Assembly: GCA_024803745.1 (NCBI GenBank)
Contig: JANJXV010000154.1
Span: 1,054,001-1,118,000 of the forward strand
Reading direction: 5' to 3'
From: Megascapheus bottae
Lineage: Eukaryota; Chordata; Mammalia; Rodentia; Geomyidae
Length of the DNA: 64,000 nucleotides
Shown one piece after another: positions 25,801 to 37,424 of this stretch. Below the pieces are notes generated by a model. It was not told the DNA's origin. It did not search any database and saw only the letters and a program-made list of their open reading frames with translations. Each line of letters starts with the position of its first letter. Within the stretch, counting starts at the first letter, position 1. Both the position numbers and the translations under genes were made by a program.

Positions 25801-26640
25801 GTGTTGATATTTGTGTGCTCCTTATTGTTAAATTTCATAAACAGTTGGATATCTGTTCTGATCTCTTCGATTACCCATTGTTTTTGATTCAACAATGTGT
25901 GGTTCAGTCTCCATGAGTTACAGGGTTTTCTTTGGTGGAGATGTGTGTTCAGCTCCAATTTGATGCCTTTATGGTCTGAGAGTGTGCATGGAATAATTTC
26001 AGTGTTTCTGAATCTGTCCAGGTTTGCATTATGGCCTAAGATGTGGTCTATTTTGGAAAATGTTCCATGTGCTGCTGAGAAAAACGTATATTGTGGTGTT
26101 ACTGGGTGGAATATTCTGCAGATGCCTGTTAGATCTAGTTGGTCTATATAGTTGTTCAGTTCTAAGGTTTCTCTGTTGAGTTTTTGCCTTGTTGATCTGT
26201 CCATAGGTGAGAGTGGTGTGTTAAACTCACCAACAATCACTGTGTTTCGATCTATGTATGGTTTCAGTGTAAGTAAAGTTTGCTTGATGAAGTTTGGAGC
26301 TCCGGGATTGGGTGTGTAAATATTTAGGATTGTTATGTCTTCCGGGAGGAAAGATCCCTTTAGTAGTATGTAGTAACCTTCTTTGTCTTTTCTTACTAAT
26401 TTTAGTTTGAAGTCTATTGTATCTGATATGAGGATGGCAACTCTAGCCTGTTTATGGGGGCAGTTAGCTTGACAGAGTTTATTCCAACCTCTCACTTTCA
26501 AAAGATGATTGTTTTTGGGTAAGCTGTGTCTCTCAAAGTCAGCAGAACGATGGCTCTTGCTTTTTGATCCAACTAGACAACCTATGCCGTTTAATTGGAG
26601 AGTTAAGTCCATTGATATTGAGAGTTAGGATTGAGAGATA
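22816..26640 (-). pseudogene. L1-d ORF2, two inherited frameshifts
   Basis: The endonuclease part is open for 284 codons (25758-26612, with V-A-I-L-I-S-D and T-L-S-D-H-K-G). The pre-RT part is open at 25136-25567. RT core through C-terminus is open for 687 codons (22816-24879), with [27 protein letters not shown] and L-H-C-W-W-E-C-K. Successive segments shift by one frame at about 25760 and 24880, exactly as in L1-b. A TAG near 25705 lies between them. Confidence 0.93.
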
Positions 26641-26889
26641 TTTATTAGTTCCTACCATTTTTAAAAGCTTTTAGTAGGGCCTGTGTCTTGACAGTTCTTG
26701 TGGTCCTTAGATGGTATGCTGTTTAGGTGCCATTTCTTTCCCTATATTGCATTTATTTTGGTTTTCTATGTATAGAGCATCTTTGAGAATTCTCTGTAGT
26801 GTTGGTTTTGTTTCGACATATTGTTGCAGCTTTTCCCTGGAATGGAATGTTTTTATTTTTCCCTCAGTTATGAATGAGAGCTTAGCTGG

Positions 26890-27890
26890 CTACAGTATTC
26901 TTGGTTGGTAGTTATTTGATATAAGGGCATGACATATATGCTTCCAGTCACTTCGTGCTTGCATGGTCTCTGCTGAGAAATCTGGGGTTATTCTGATTGG
27001 TTTGCCTTTGTAGGTTACTGATCCCTTTTCCCTGGCTGCCTTTAGGATCTTTCCTTTCGTTTCTATTGATCCAGTTCGGATCACAATGTGGCGGTGAGAT
27101 GTTCTTTTCTGGTCAGGTCTGTTTGGGGTTCTAAATGCTTCTCGTATGTGGATGGTCCTGCCCTTCTGGATATTTGGGAAATTCTCTGAGATGATTCCCT
27201 GAAGTATATTTCCAATACCATTGACCTCTTTCTCCACGCCCTCCTCAGTACCAACTAGCCTTAAATTAGGCTTCCTAATTGTATCTTGGACCTCCTGAAG
27301 CGCTCTCTCATATTTCCTAGATTTGGATTGACTCATTTTCTGTTCTTTATAATACCTAAATTATCTTCAGCCACGGAAATTCTCTCCTCTGCAATGTCTA
27401 ACCTGCTATCAAAGCTATCTACTTTATTTTTCATCTCCCTTACTTCTAATTGCTCACTTTTGATGCCTTGCATCCCTTGTTTTAGATCATGTATGGATTT
27501 CTTTATCTCCTTGATTTCCTTTTGAGTGGTTAGCTCAGTAGCTTTATTTTCTTTGGACATTTGCTGGAGTTTGGTCACGTTTTTATTTGTGGATTCTTTG
27601 AATTCATCCATCTTTCTTTGAAAAACCTTTATTATGGCCTCCTTTATGGCTTCTTCTTTTTCACTTATCACCTTGTTTTTGCTTTCCTCTTGTTCAGGTA
27701 TGGCTTCCTCCATTATCTCTTTCTTTATATTTTCACATTTTTCATTAATGATGTTTATCAATTGCATTTGTGTAGCAATTGGAAGACTCTCCTCTAGGTT
27801 TGCCAGTGACTGTTCCATTGTCTGTTTACATTGGGTGGGGGATGTTGTTTCTTGATTTGACATTTTTCTTGAGTTTCTTGTTCTGCCCAT
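26890..27890 (-). pseudogene. L1-d ORF1, single frame break
   Basis: The 185-codon N-terminal coiled coil (27333-27890) overlaps the 148-codon RRM plus C-terminal part (26890-27336) by four bases (ATGA) in another frame. A one-base change would be needed to join them, and the break is at the same place in every copy. The C-terminal part holds K-P-N-L-R-L-V-G-T-E-E, R-P-D-Q-K-R-T and S-D-W-K-H-I-C-H-A-L. Confidence 0.9.
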
Positions 27891-28449
27891 TTGAAAATGG
27901 GAGCAAAATTACTACTAAATACGACTATAGTTTTTCAGATATAACCAACCTAGACTTCTGTAGCTGGCAGACACTAGATGTTCACAAGTTTTGATTGGTA
28001 TTATCACTCTTTCTTTTTGTGCACTTACAGACCAGCCTAATACAACCACTGATAAGCGATTTATACCCAAAACAATAAGCCTCTCAATCCAATCTCTATT
28101 GTCTTTAAGTCCCTCTGAGCCTAGAGAATAATTAACCACCTACATATACAATATTGCTCAACAGCCATCAAGTGTAGATCCGTGCAGTATAAGGGTTGAA
28201 AGATGAGCAGAGGTCCAGAGATAGAAAAAAAGAATGAGAGAGGTCAGGGGAGGTGCAAGAGGATTAACGTAGGAGTGTAAGAATATTGTAGTAAAGAAGA
28301 AAAGTTATAGCATAAGGATAACTGACATAAGTTGTTAAGTAGGTAGCATATTTGAGTACAAAGTTTGGAAAGTATTAGAATAAAACTTATGTGTTGCTGC
28401 ACGACTAGCTCTTAGCCCAACCAGTGGCCTCACAGTGGACCATGGGATG

Positions 28450-28795
28450 GATCTGTTTTTCTTGTCTACGTTGAGGGAAAGGGGTATTTCACAAGATGCA
28501 GAAGCGAAGATTTCAGAAGCAAATGCTGTGAGTGAATTAGCTCGTAAAAAGCATTTTTATTTTCTTTTATCTTTCTGCCAGTCTTGGGGCTTGAATTCAG
28601 GGCCTGAGCACTGTCCTCGGGTTTTCTCAAGTCTAGCCTTCTGCCACTTGAGCCACAGTGCCACATGTAGATTTTCTATCTATGTGGTACTGAGCAATCA
28701 AACCCAGGTCTTCATGGATGCTAGACAAGCACTCTACCACTATGCCAAACTCTCAACCCTGACATAGTAATTATAAAGTCATCATCATCATCATC

Positions 28796-28827
<32 letters not shown>

Positions 28828-29850
28828 CATATCCAAATATCCTTTCTCCTACAAAGAATGAACACTTAACTGTGTCTAATGCTTTTTTTTTAATTTCACT
28901 AATTCTTCTGTGTTTTTCCCTCTTGCATTTTTTACACATGACAGCAAAGCTAATCATCAGGAAAAAATGATTAGGATACAGAAACCTAATAATATCCTAG
29001 TAGATTGACGTCAAAAATATGTGCAAGATGCCCTGTGTGTTTGACCTAGTGGGAGAGTCCTTGGCTACCAAGCAGTAAGCCTCAGGTTTGATTCCTCATT
29101 ACCACATACATAGAAAACGCTGCAAGTGGTGCTGTGGCTCGGTGGGACAGCTAAAGCCTAAAGAAAGCCCAAGAACAATGTTCACACTCTGAGGTCAAGT
29201 CCCAAGTCTAGCAAAAACAAAAAAAATTCGACAAGGGGCAAAAAGCAGGCAGAGAAGGCACTGTGAAGCAAATGTTTTGTAAAGGATGAGGGCAATATTG
29301 ACCCTTAAGTTTGGATCTTACCTAAGAAAGGCTCCTTGAGCCTGAGACCAGACTGGTAGTTGGGCCTAGTGGAAGACATTGGGATTGGACAAATAAGGTG
29401 TGCTGTTTACTATATCCACATGAATATTGTGAGATTGGAGGAGAGATTCAGCCTCCAGTATGTCTTTGGTGAGGTCTTTTGTGAGCAAGGATCTTTGGTC
29501 ATTGGGCCCTGAAAGGTGACCCTGCCTCCCTCACAATGGAACAGAATATGGAACCCTGGTAACCAAGCCACTGTAACTAACAACCAGCTCAAGCCAGCTC
29601 ACTTGGCCTGTGGCTCAGGAGGAAGAAAGATGTTGCTGTGCTGTTGCCAAAGGTCAGGAAACTCGAGTCTCAGGCATGGAAGTTGTGGATGTCTTACTCG
29701 AAGATGTACATGCTAGATCATTGCCAAGCCACAAATCCAGTATAACAGAACTTTCTCTAAGAAGAAGGCCAGGAAAATCCAGGGCAACCAGATGAGGTAA
29801 ATTTCTAAGAAGAAATGTATTTGAACCCATCATCCTCCCTACACACTACA
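28450..29850 (+). repeat. Array spacer 4, with expanded trinucleotide repeat
   Basis: Same layout as the other spacers but longer (about 1.40 kb). The excess comes largely from expansion of the ATC tract at 28780-28832. The 66- and 61-codon frames lie at 29516-29716 and 29610-29795. Confidence 0.85.
28780..28832. repeat. (ATC)n microsatellite expansion
   Basis: About 17 trinucleotides with one ACC interruption. The other spacers have about 6-7 uninterrupted repeats at the same place. Confidence 0.93.
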
Positions 29851-32112
29851 ACTTTCTTTTTTTTCATTTTTTATTGTAATTAGTAAAATGGTTAGATGAT
29901 ATTTGCCAGATAGAAGGTGCATTAATTCACATTCATTGATACCCTTTCACATGTCTTGGTACACATTTCCCTCCAACCCCACACCCCCCACCCATCTTGG
30001 TTTTCCCCCCTTCCCTATCAAATTTCAAATATCCAAATACAAATAAATTCAATATATAAGATAAAGTGAGATACTATACCAATATGGGATAAACAAGGGA
30101 CAGCAAACGAGATGAGAGACAACATAGTACATTAAGGACAACAATCATTCATTATATGGCTTTTGTGTCAATATCCTGGAGGTCCTTTCAATTAGCTTCA
30201 CATTATGTGGCCTTATATATGGCCTTTTGCTCTATTGACAATCTCTGTTAGTAGAGCCCAAGGTTTCTACTGATTATGACGAATGAGGGAAACCACTGAG
30301 ACTAAGTTCCTTTGAGTCTGGCCTACTTCACTTAATATGATTTGTTCTAAGTCTTTCCATTTCCTAACAAATGGGGCGATGTCATTCTTTCTGACAACAG
30401 CATAGAATTCCATTGTGTACAAATACCACAACTTGTTGATCCACTCATCAACTGAGGGACATCTTGGTTGGTTCCATATCTTTGCTATGGTGAATAGTGC
30501 TGCAATGAACATTGTTGTGCTAGTGGGTTTAGTATGCCCTTGTTTCTGGATTGTTGGGTAAATGCCAAGTAGTGGAATTGGTGGGCCATAGGGGAGTTGT
30601 ATGTTTAGCGTTTTGAGGCACTGCCGCACTGCTTTCCATAGTGGTTGAACGAGTTTGCACTCCCACCAACAGTGTAGTAGTGATCCCTCCTGACCACATC
30701 CCCTCCAGCATCTGTTGTCATTCATTTTCCTGATCCTGGCCATTCTAACTGGAGTTAGGTGGAATCTTAGACTTGTTTTGATTTGCATTTCTTTTATGAC
30801 CAGAGATGTTGAGCATTTCTTCATTTGTCTATAGGCAATTTTGTTTCTTCTTCAGAGAAGACTCTCTTAAGTCTTTGGCCCATTTTTAATGGTGAGTTTT
30901 GGAGTGATTCAATTTTTTGAGTTGTTGATATATTTTAGATATGAGGCCTTTGTCCGTTGTTTGGGTGGTGAAGATCTTCTCCCACTTTGTAGGCTTCCTG
31001 ATTAGTTTACTAGCTATATCCGTTGCCATACAAAAGCTCTGCAGTTTAATGCAGTCCCACTTATCCAGCCTTTCTCTGATTTGTTGTGATTCTTGGTCCT
31101 TATTAAGAAAGTTTCGACCTGTGCCAAGGAGGCCTAGTGTATCTCCTATTCCTTCCTGTAAACTTTTCAGTGTGTCAGCTTTTACCTCCACGTCTTTGAT
31201 CCATTTGGATTTAATTCTAGTGCAAGGGGACAAAGAAGGATCCAACTTATTTTTCTGCAGCTGTTTAACCAGTTCTGCCAGCACAACTTTTTGAAGAGGC
31301 TATCTTTCTTTCATTCTATTTTTTTGGCTCCCTGGTCAAAGATTAGGTGGCCATAGGTCTGTGGTTTAATATCTGGGTCCGCAATTCTACGGCAATGGAC
31401 TTCAGGCCTGTTCTTGTGCCAGTACCAAGCTGTTTTGAGAATTATAGCTCTGTAATAGAGTCTTAAGTTTGGAATTGAAATTCCTCCAGCGCTGTTCTTT
31501 CTGCTAAGAAGTATTTTTGCTATACGGGGTCTTTTATTATTCCATATGAAATTTTGAATTGCCTCTTCTATTTCTTTAAAGAATGACATTGGGATGTTGA
31601 TTGGTATTACATTGAATTTGTAGATAGCCCTTGGCAAGGTTGTCATTTTCACAATGTTGCTTCTTCCAATCCAGGAGCATGGGAGGTTTTTCCCTTTCCT
31701 TAGTTCTGCTTTTATTTCCTTTTTTAGGGTTTTAATGTTTTCATCTAAACGGTCCTTTACATTCTTAGTTAAGCTTATTGCTAGGTACTTTATTTTCTTT
31801 GAGGCTACTGTGAAAGGAATTTCTTTCCTTATTATTGCCTCGTTCCTCTCAGTGTTGGCATAAAGTAAAGTAGTTGATTTGTGAGGGTTCATTTTATGGC
31901 CTGTTACCCTTCCAAATCTTTGAATCAGCTCAAGGAGCTTGGGAGTAGAGTCTATAGGATTCTTTAAATACAGAATCATGTCATCGGCAAAGAGGGATAG
32001 TTTTATTTCCTCTTTCCCTACTTGGATCCCCTTTATGCTTGCTTCTTGCCTTATTGCACTGCCTAGGAATTCTAGTACTATGTTAAAAAGGAGTGGAGGG
32101 AGTGGGCATCCT
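29851..32112 (-). mobile_element. L1-e: 5'-truncated LINE-1 closing the array
   Basis: It starts with the same poly-A-side end as the other units and runs through the 3' UTR and the 3' half of ORF2. It stops inside the RT domain at 32112, where 'gtgggcatcct' is followed by unrelated sequence. ORF2 pieces are 30267-30824 (C-terminus with L-H-C-W-W-E-C-K), 30886-31284 and 31311-31979 (RT with M-I-L-Y-L to the thumb). It has several private indels and looks more diverged than L1-b to L1-d. Confidence 0.9.
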
Positions 32113-33399
32113 GAATGCTACCCCCTAGTACTTTAATGCAAAGCTTTGGGCTGTGGCATTTTAAGCACAATTCAACGCTCTGTTTTTTGCTGGTTAATTA
32201 GAGGTAAAAATCTTATGGAATGTATTGCGTGGCTGATTTTGAACTGGAATCCTCAGTTCTCAGCTTATCTTGAGTAGCTAGGATTACAGTACTTTTACAA
32301 CATGTATGCTCATACACATTGCTTCTGATCCAAACACTCATTGTTCAATTTAACTAACAAGATGTGAGGAACGATGATTGACTGTAATTTACTAGATGGG
32401 ATTCTAGTGAGTATATATTTCCACTTCCACTCTGAAGCCAGGGAAATGTTTCTGGTACATGTTTCAACTATCTCCCAAAGAGGAAATAATATGTGAGTAC
32501 GTTTGGTAGTATTTCAGATAGGAGATGGACTTTGGTGTTTGGAACCTGTTGGGCAGAGTGTATCAGCTGGGCTGTGATAACAGAGATGATGTTACAGACA
32601 GTAATATAATATCTTCATCCCAGACAGACTTAATCCAGATCCTTGGATTTCAGGCCTTGAGTAGATAGAATTACAAGTGTGAGCTGCCACCACCACCTGG
32701 TTCATTTTGGAAACCTTAATTGCTTCTCATTTGTTCCTTTCCTTTTTTGGAAGATTGATCTAAGCTGGCTGATTGTGCATCACAATGAAGTGATTGGCCT
32801 CAGGAATTGCAAATATTTGTTTCATCAGCACGGAATGAATGAAGTTGATCTAAACCCAATAGTATTTTCCTTCTGATAAATAGGGAACTTACTTATATCA
32901 TTTTTCCTTGCCTTTGCTTTCCCAAAGCAAGCAACATGTTTCTTAAAAACTATACTTCATGAGAATATTATAATTAGAAGCTATCTTCTGCACACTTCAG
33001 AATAGTACTTGCATTTATAAACTTATATTACAATATTAGGTAGAAGAATGGTGACTGTTAGTTTCATAACTACTTCATATGTTTTACTCTTTAAGGCTCA
33101 TTAAGTCAAGAAGGGATTAAATACATTTATATAATAGTAGAACATAGCTCCTGCTGATTTGATGTGTGTGCAGATGATACACAGATTTATTAGGATTACT
33201 CAAAAGTTTTCTTCAAATTTTCAGTAGTAGACTGCTATGCTAACTGGTAGGTGATAGTAATGATGCTGAAATTCTATGAATCAGCTATGAAGCAGAATTT
33301 CAGGGGAGAGTATTTGCTAGGGACTTAATTTCTAAGACGCATATCAAGAATATTGAACTATAACACCAAATGATGGAGGACTCAGCGTCACATTTTGTT
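32113..33399. other. Unique AT-rich sequence with two SINE remnants
   Basis: Minus-strand SINE remnants lie at about 32190-32300 ('gagtagctaggattacagta') and 32640-32700. I see no coding exon in the rest. Short open frames here show no recognisable domain. Confidence 0.55.
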
Positions 33400-33862
33400 G
33401 TTTTATGCAAGTCCTGGGACTTGAACCCAGGGCCTGGGAACTGTCCTTAGAAGTTTTTTTTTTGCTTCAGGCTAGTGTTCTACCACTTTATCCACAGCTC
33501 CACTTCCAGATTTTTGGTAATGAACTGTAAATCAGAATATCATGCAATTTGTTTGGGCTGGATTCAAACCTGATTCTGTGTAGATAGGATTCCAAGTGTG
33601 AGCGCACAGAGCCTGGCTAGTATCATTCATCATTCAAGTCATGGGACTGCAATTCTGCACCTGGGTCTTGTCACTGAGCTTTTCAGCTCAAGACTACTGC
33701 CCTATCCCTTGAGCCATAGGGCCACTTCTGGGTTTCTGGTGGTTAATTGGAGATAAGAGTCACATGGACTTCAGTGCCCAGGCTGACTTTGAACTGCTAT
33801 CCTTGGATCCCAGCCTCTTGAGTAGCTACATTTACAAGTGTGAGCCACCATACCCGGCTAAA
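33400..33862 (-). repeat. Two minus-strand composite SINEs
   Basis: 33400-33615 ('gacttgaacccagggcctgg' onward) and 33625-33860 (ending 'gtgtgagccaccatacccgg'). Both read as B1-like plus Geo-like composites on the minus strand. Confidence 0.75.
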
Positions 33863-33864
33863 TT

Positions 33865-34215
33865 ATTTTTTAAGTTAATTTATTTTGTTAAGTCAATATA
33901 TAGTTGGCATACGGTTACATAAGTAATGAACATATTTCTTAAGAAAATTGTTATCCCCTCCCTCATTTTTCTCTGTTTTCCTACCCTCAGCCCCCTCTCC
34001 ACCCAGATTGTTCAGTTCATTTCCGTTTAGTGTCTTCCAAGTATCACTGTTCAATTGGTTCACCCATTTTCCTTTGTTTTTTTTTTTTTACCATTTTATT
34101 ATACCCTCTCCATTCCCCAAATCACATAAACCTATGTACAAGACACAGGGTACCCGAATTCAACACAGTGACTACAGAGAATAAAACTAAAGGGAAAAAG
34201 AAGAAAAGAGGTAAA
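33865..34215 (-). repeat. Unclassified dispersed repeat, L1 3' end-like
   Basis: The stretch around 'tatccccctccc'-type C-rich sequence after 'atttcttaagaaaattg' resembles 40500-40630 ('atttcttgtaaacactgtta' then a C-rich tract). The shared layout (T-rich start, 'gttacataagtaatga', C-rich tract) suggests the minus-strand 3' end of another L1 subfamily. The family was not identified. Confidence 0.45.
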
Positions 34216-34277
34216 AAGCAAAGAAAATGAAAGAACATCATACAGTACCTTAGAAGCAACAACACTGAAAAAACAAA

Positions 34278-34760
34278 ACATAAACCTTGGGCTGAAAATG
34301 AAGCTTGCCTAGCATGTATGAAACCCTGGATTCCATTCCTCAGCACCACATAAACAAAAAACTGGAAGTGCCACTGTGACTCAGCTGGTAGATCTCTTAC
34401 GTTCAGCACAGAGTGTCTCCAAGTGACAAAAATCTGTCACATTTAAGTCAGGCTTCAAAACTTTGCTAGGAACCAGTTATGTGATTTGGAATAAAGTCCA
34501 GTTTTCAAAAAATCACTAGCCAGGCGCTGGAGGGTCATAATTGTCATTCTACTAGCCAGGGAGAAGGTGATTCAAAGCCTTTGCAAGCAAAAAAAATGAA
34601 AACAAAAAAAAACTGTAAGATTCTACTCTCCACTTATCCACCCAAAAACTAAGTGGAGTTGTGGCTAAAACTGGTATAGCATTAGCCTTGAGGAAAAAGA
34701 ACTAAGAGACCTTGCCCAGGTCCAAAGTTCAACCTCCCCACCAAGAAAAAAAAAAGGAGT
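34278..34760 (+). repeat. Plus-strand SINE fragments
   Basis: 34278-34400 is an IDL-Geo type ('gcttgcctagcatgtatgaa'). 34515-34615 is a B1-like half ('agccaggcgctggagggtca'). 34650-34755 is a Geo-like half with an A-rich tail. All are diverged. Confidence 0.65.
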
Positions 34761-35575
34761 CCAGATACCTTAGTTTAAAAAGTATATCTGGATATCTTAG
34801 TAGATTTTTCTGATCTTTCCTCATTCATCTGATGGAACCACATAATCTTGATCCTGATCTGACTAAGAGCCTGCATTGTGCTTAATAAATTCATTCCACA
34901 TATTCCAGTAGAATCTGGACAGCTAACAGCCACTTACCAATGCTTTATTCTACGTTTAGGCCAGTATGTCTTCATACCATCTACACAGTCAGCTATATCA
35001 TCTTTCCAGAAGTATCATTGAGTGTAGAACACTCAGAACTAAAATAATTGCATAAAGATGTAATAAAAACCCTTGATTCATTAAGAAAATTTCTGTACCA
35101 CTTAGAGCAAGTACATTAGTGGTATTTACCTCTAGCCTCTTTTTTAAAAAATTTATTAACATTGAATTTTACATCATATTTCAAATGTCATGTTTAACCA
35201 ACAAGTATTCAAGAAGGGAATCGCTATACAATCACTGGCACATAGATTTTAGAATATAGTAAAAATTAAGCTGAGTCTTTGTATGTCATAGATACAGATT
35301 AATCTATAATAAAACACATGTCTATAGAGTGTATAGTCTATCCTAGATTTTTATGTCTATGTAGTTATGTTTATATCTCCAAAATTATGTCCAGAGCTTT
35401 GGGTATCAACTATTCAATCATCGCTCTACTACTGTTTGAAACTAATATCCATATATTAAGGATATCATGTACCTTTTGTTCCTTGGTCTTGACTTATCTC
35501 ACTCAACAGGATTCACTCTAATTTCATCCACTACCCCAAAAATGCCATTATTATTTTTTTCTGTGCAGATCTTCT
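34761..35575. other. No feature recognised
   Basis: AT-rich, no clear repeat and no coding exon. Short frames such as 35318-35521 have no domain or splice support. Confidence 0.5.
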
Positions 35576-36138
35576 TTTTATGTATTTATATTTATTGTAA
35601 TTTATAGAAGGGTTACATTATATTCACCAGATAGAAGGTGCATTACTTCTCAAACTTTGATACCCCATGTAATGATATGGTCCCCATTTCCCTTCCCCTA
35701 CCCCCATTCATGTTCATTTCCCCCCTTCCCTATCCAATTTCAAATAACCAATTAGGCACATATGAAATATATCAGAAAACAAGGTGAAATATTGTAACAA
35801 TATGATATAACCAAGGGATAGCAAAAGAGATAAGAGATCACATAGTTCATTAAGGACAACAATAACTCATTATATGAGTTTTGTTTCTTTATCTTGGAGG
35901 TCCTTACATTTAGTGTCATACTATTTGTCACGATGTCTCTAGATTTTGTTCTATTGTAAATCTCTGGTAGCAGAGCCCAAGGTTTCTACTGAATTTGACA
36001 AATGAGGGAGACTCTTGGGCCTATGTTCCTTTGAGTTTGGCTTACTTCACTTAATATGATTTTTTTCCTTTTCATCCACTTCCCCGAGAATGCCATTATT
36101 TTATCTAGTCGGTTGGCTGTATATCATTCCATTGTGTG

Positions 36139-36197
<59 letters not shown>

Positions 36198-36240
36198 ATC
36201 ACATTTTTTGTAGTAGGGCATCTGGTTGTTTCCATCATCC
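35576..36240 (-). mobile_element. Old L1 3' end, interrupted by a GT expansion
   Basis: 'agaagggttacattatattc' and the following C-rich 3' UTR match the L1 3' end of the array at reduced identity. Around 36062-36240 the sequence follows the ORF2 C-terminal region ('ccattgtgtgtg', then 'tatcacattttttg', then 'catctggttgtttccatc'). The GT tract grew inside this coding remnant. Confidence 0.75.
36133..36198. repeat. (GT)n microsatellite
   Basis: About 33 GT dinucleotides with two GC interruptions. It lies where L1 ORF2 normally reads 'ccattgtgtacaaa', so it probably grew from that short GTGT seed. Confidence 0.95.
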
Positions 36241-36279
36241 AACCTCATTTTCTACAGATATTTTGATAGTCTCTTTTTT

Positions 36280-37400
36280 ATTTTCAGGGTAATGTATAGA
36301 GGGGTTACGGTTTCATTTACAGGTAGTGGACTGCATTACTTCTCACACATTTATTCCACTCCACATGTTTTTGTCCCCAGTTCCCTCTCCCCTCCCCTTC
36401 CCAATCATCTTGTTTCCCCCCTTCCCTTTCCTATTTGACATAAACAAATAAACATATATACAATATGCCAAGGAAAAATCAGATACAGTAACAATCTGAC
36501 ATTAACCAAAGGGCAAAATAAGAGATGAGAAATAACATAGTAGATTAAGGACAAAAATCACACAAGATTAAGAGCAACGATGACACAAGATATAGCTCTT
36601 GTTCCCATATCCTAGAGATCCTTTCATTTAGTCTCATCCTATATGACCTTATATACCTAGGTTTTTGAGTTATTGTAATCCTCTGCTAGGAGAGTCCTAG
36701 ATGTGAACTAATTATTACAAATGAGGGAAACCATTGAGCTTATGTTTCTTTGGGTCTGGCTGCTTCACTTAATATGAATTTTTCCAAGTCTTTCCATTTC
36801 CTTACAAATGGGGCGATGTCATTCCTTCTGATGGCAGCATAGCATTCCATTGTGTATAAGTACCACATCTTCTTGATTCAGTCATCTACTGAGTGGCATC
36901 TGGGTTGGTTTCATATCTTTGCTATGGTAAATAGTGCTGCAATGAGCATCATTGTGGTAGTGGCTTTAGTATGTCCTTTTTTCTGGACAATTGGGTAGAT
37001 GCCAAGTAGTGGATTTGCTGGATCATAGGGGAGCTCTATGTTCAGTCTTTTGAGGAACCACCACACTGCTTTCCCTAGTGGTTGAACGAGTTTATACTCT
37101 CACCAACAGTGTAGGTGTGATCCCACCTGGTCACTTCCCCACCAGTATCTCTTATTAGATTTTTTGATAATGGCCATTCTGACTGGAGTCAGGTGGAATC
37201 TCAAAGTTGTTTTGATTTTCATTTCCCTTATTGCTAGAGATATGGAGCATTTCTTCATGTGTCTAAAGCCCATTTTAATTTTTTCTTCAGAGAATACTCT
37301 TTTAAGTCTTTAGCCCACCTTTTAATAGGATGGTTGTTTCTTTGAAGATTTGTTTGGGAGAGATTCATTTTTTTCAGCTATAGATATATTTTAGATAACT
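36280..37400 (-). mobile_element. Second old L1 3' fragment
   Basis: It starts with a 3' UTR related to the array L1 ('agaggggttacggtttcatt', then a C-rich tract). It then runs through the ORF2 C-terminal region ('ggggcgatgtcattccttct', 'ttgctatggtaaatagtgct') and ends near 'gatatattttagata', equivalent to about 8705 in L1-b. It is 5'-truncated in the usual way and has many stops. Confidence 0.85.
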
Positions 37401-37424
37401 ACATATATTTTTGTAGAAAAAAGA

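Larger units (their letters stand above)
22398..28449 (-). mobile_element. L1-d: best-preserved full-length LINE-1
   Basis: Complete L1 of about 6.05 kb. It has the longest uninterrupted ORF2 block (687 codons) and an ORF1 broken only at the shared site. A private rearrangement in its 3' UTR (22590-22632) creates two overlapping hairpins. It is still inactive because of inherited frameshifts. Confidence 0.93.
4098..32112 (-). repeat. Tandem macrosatellite of L1 plus spacer units (about 7.4 kb each)
   Basis: Equivalent landmarks recur at near-constant spacing. The spacer reading frame that starts at 7271 starts again at 14647, 22061 and 29516, steps of 7376, 7414 and 7455 bp. From left to right the array holds: 3'-truncated L1-a, spacer, full L1-b, spacer, full L1-c, spacer, full L1-d, spacer, 5'-truncated L1-e. 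Every L1 is on the minus strand and every spacer has the same orientation, so this is head-to-tail amplification and not repeated independent insertion. A second array in copy B begins at 60062 and runs off the window. Confidence 0.92.

Noticed and set aside
28721..28957. Poly-aspartate open frame
   Set aside because: It is a translation of the ATC microsatellite on the minus strand, not a protein.
4098..32112. CRISPR-like or phage-like repeat system
   Set aside because: The repeats are 7.4 kb L1-containing units in mammalian DNA. There are no short direct repeats with unique spacers and no prokaryotic genes.
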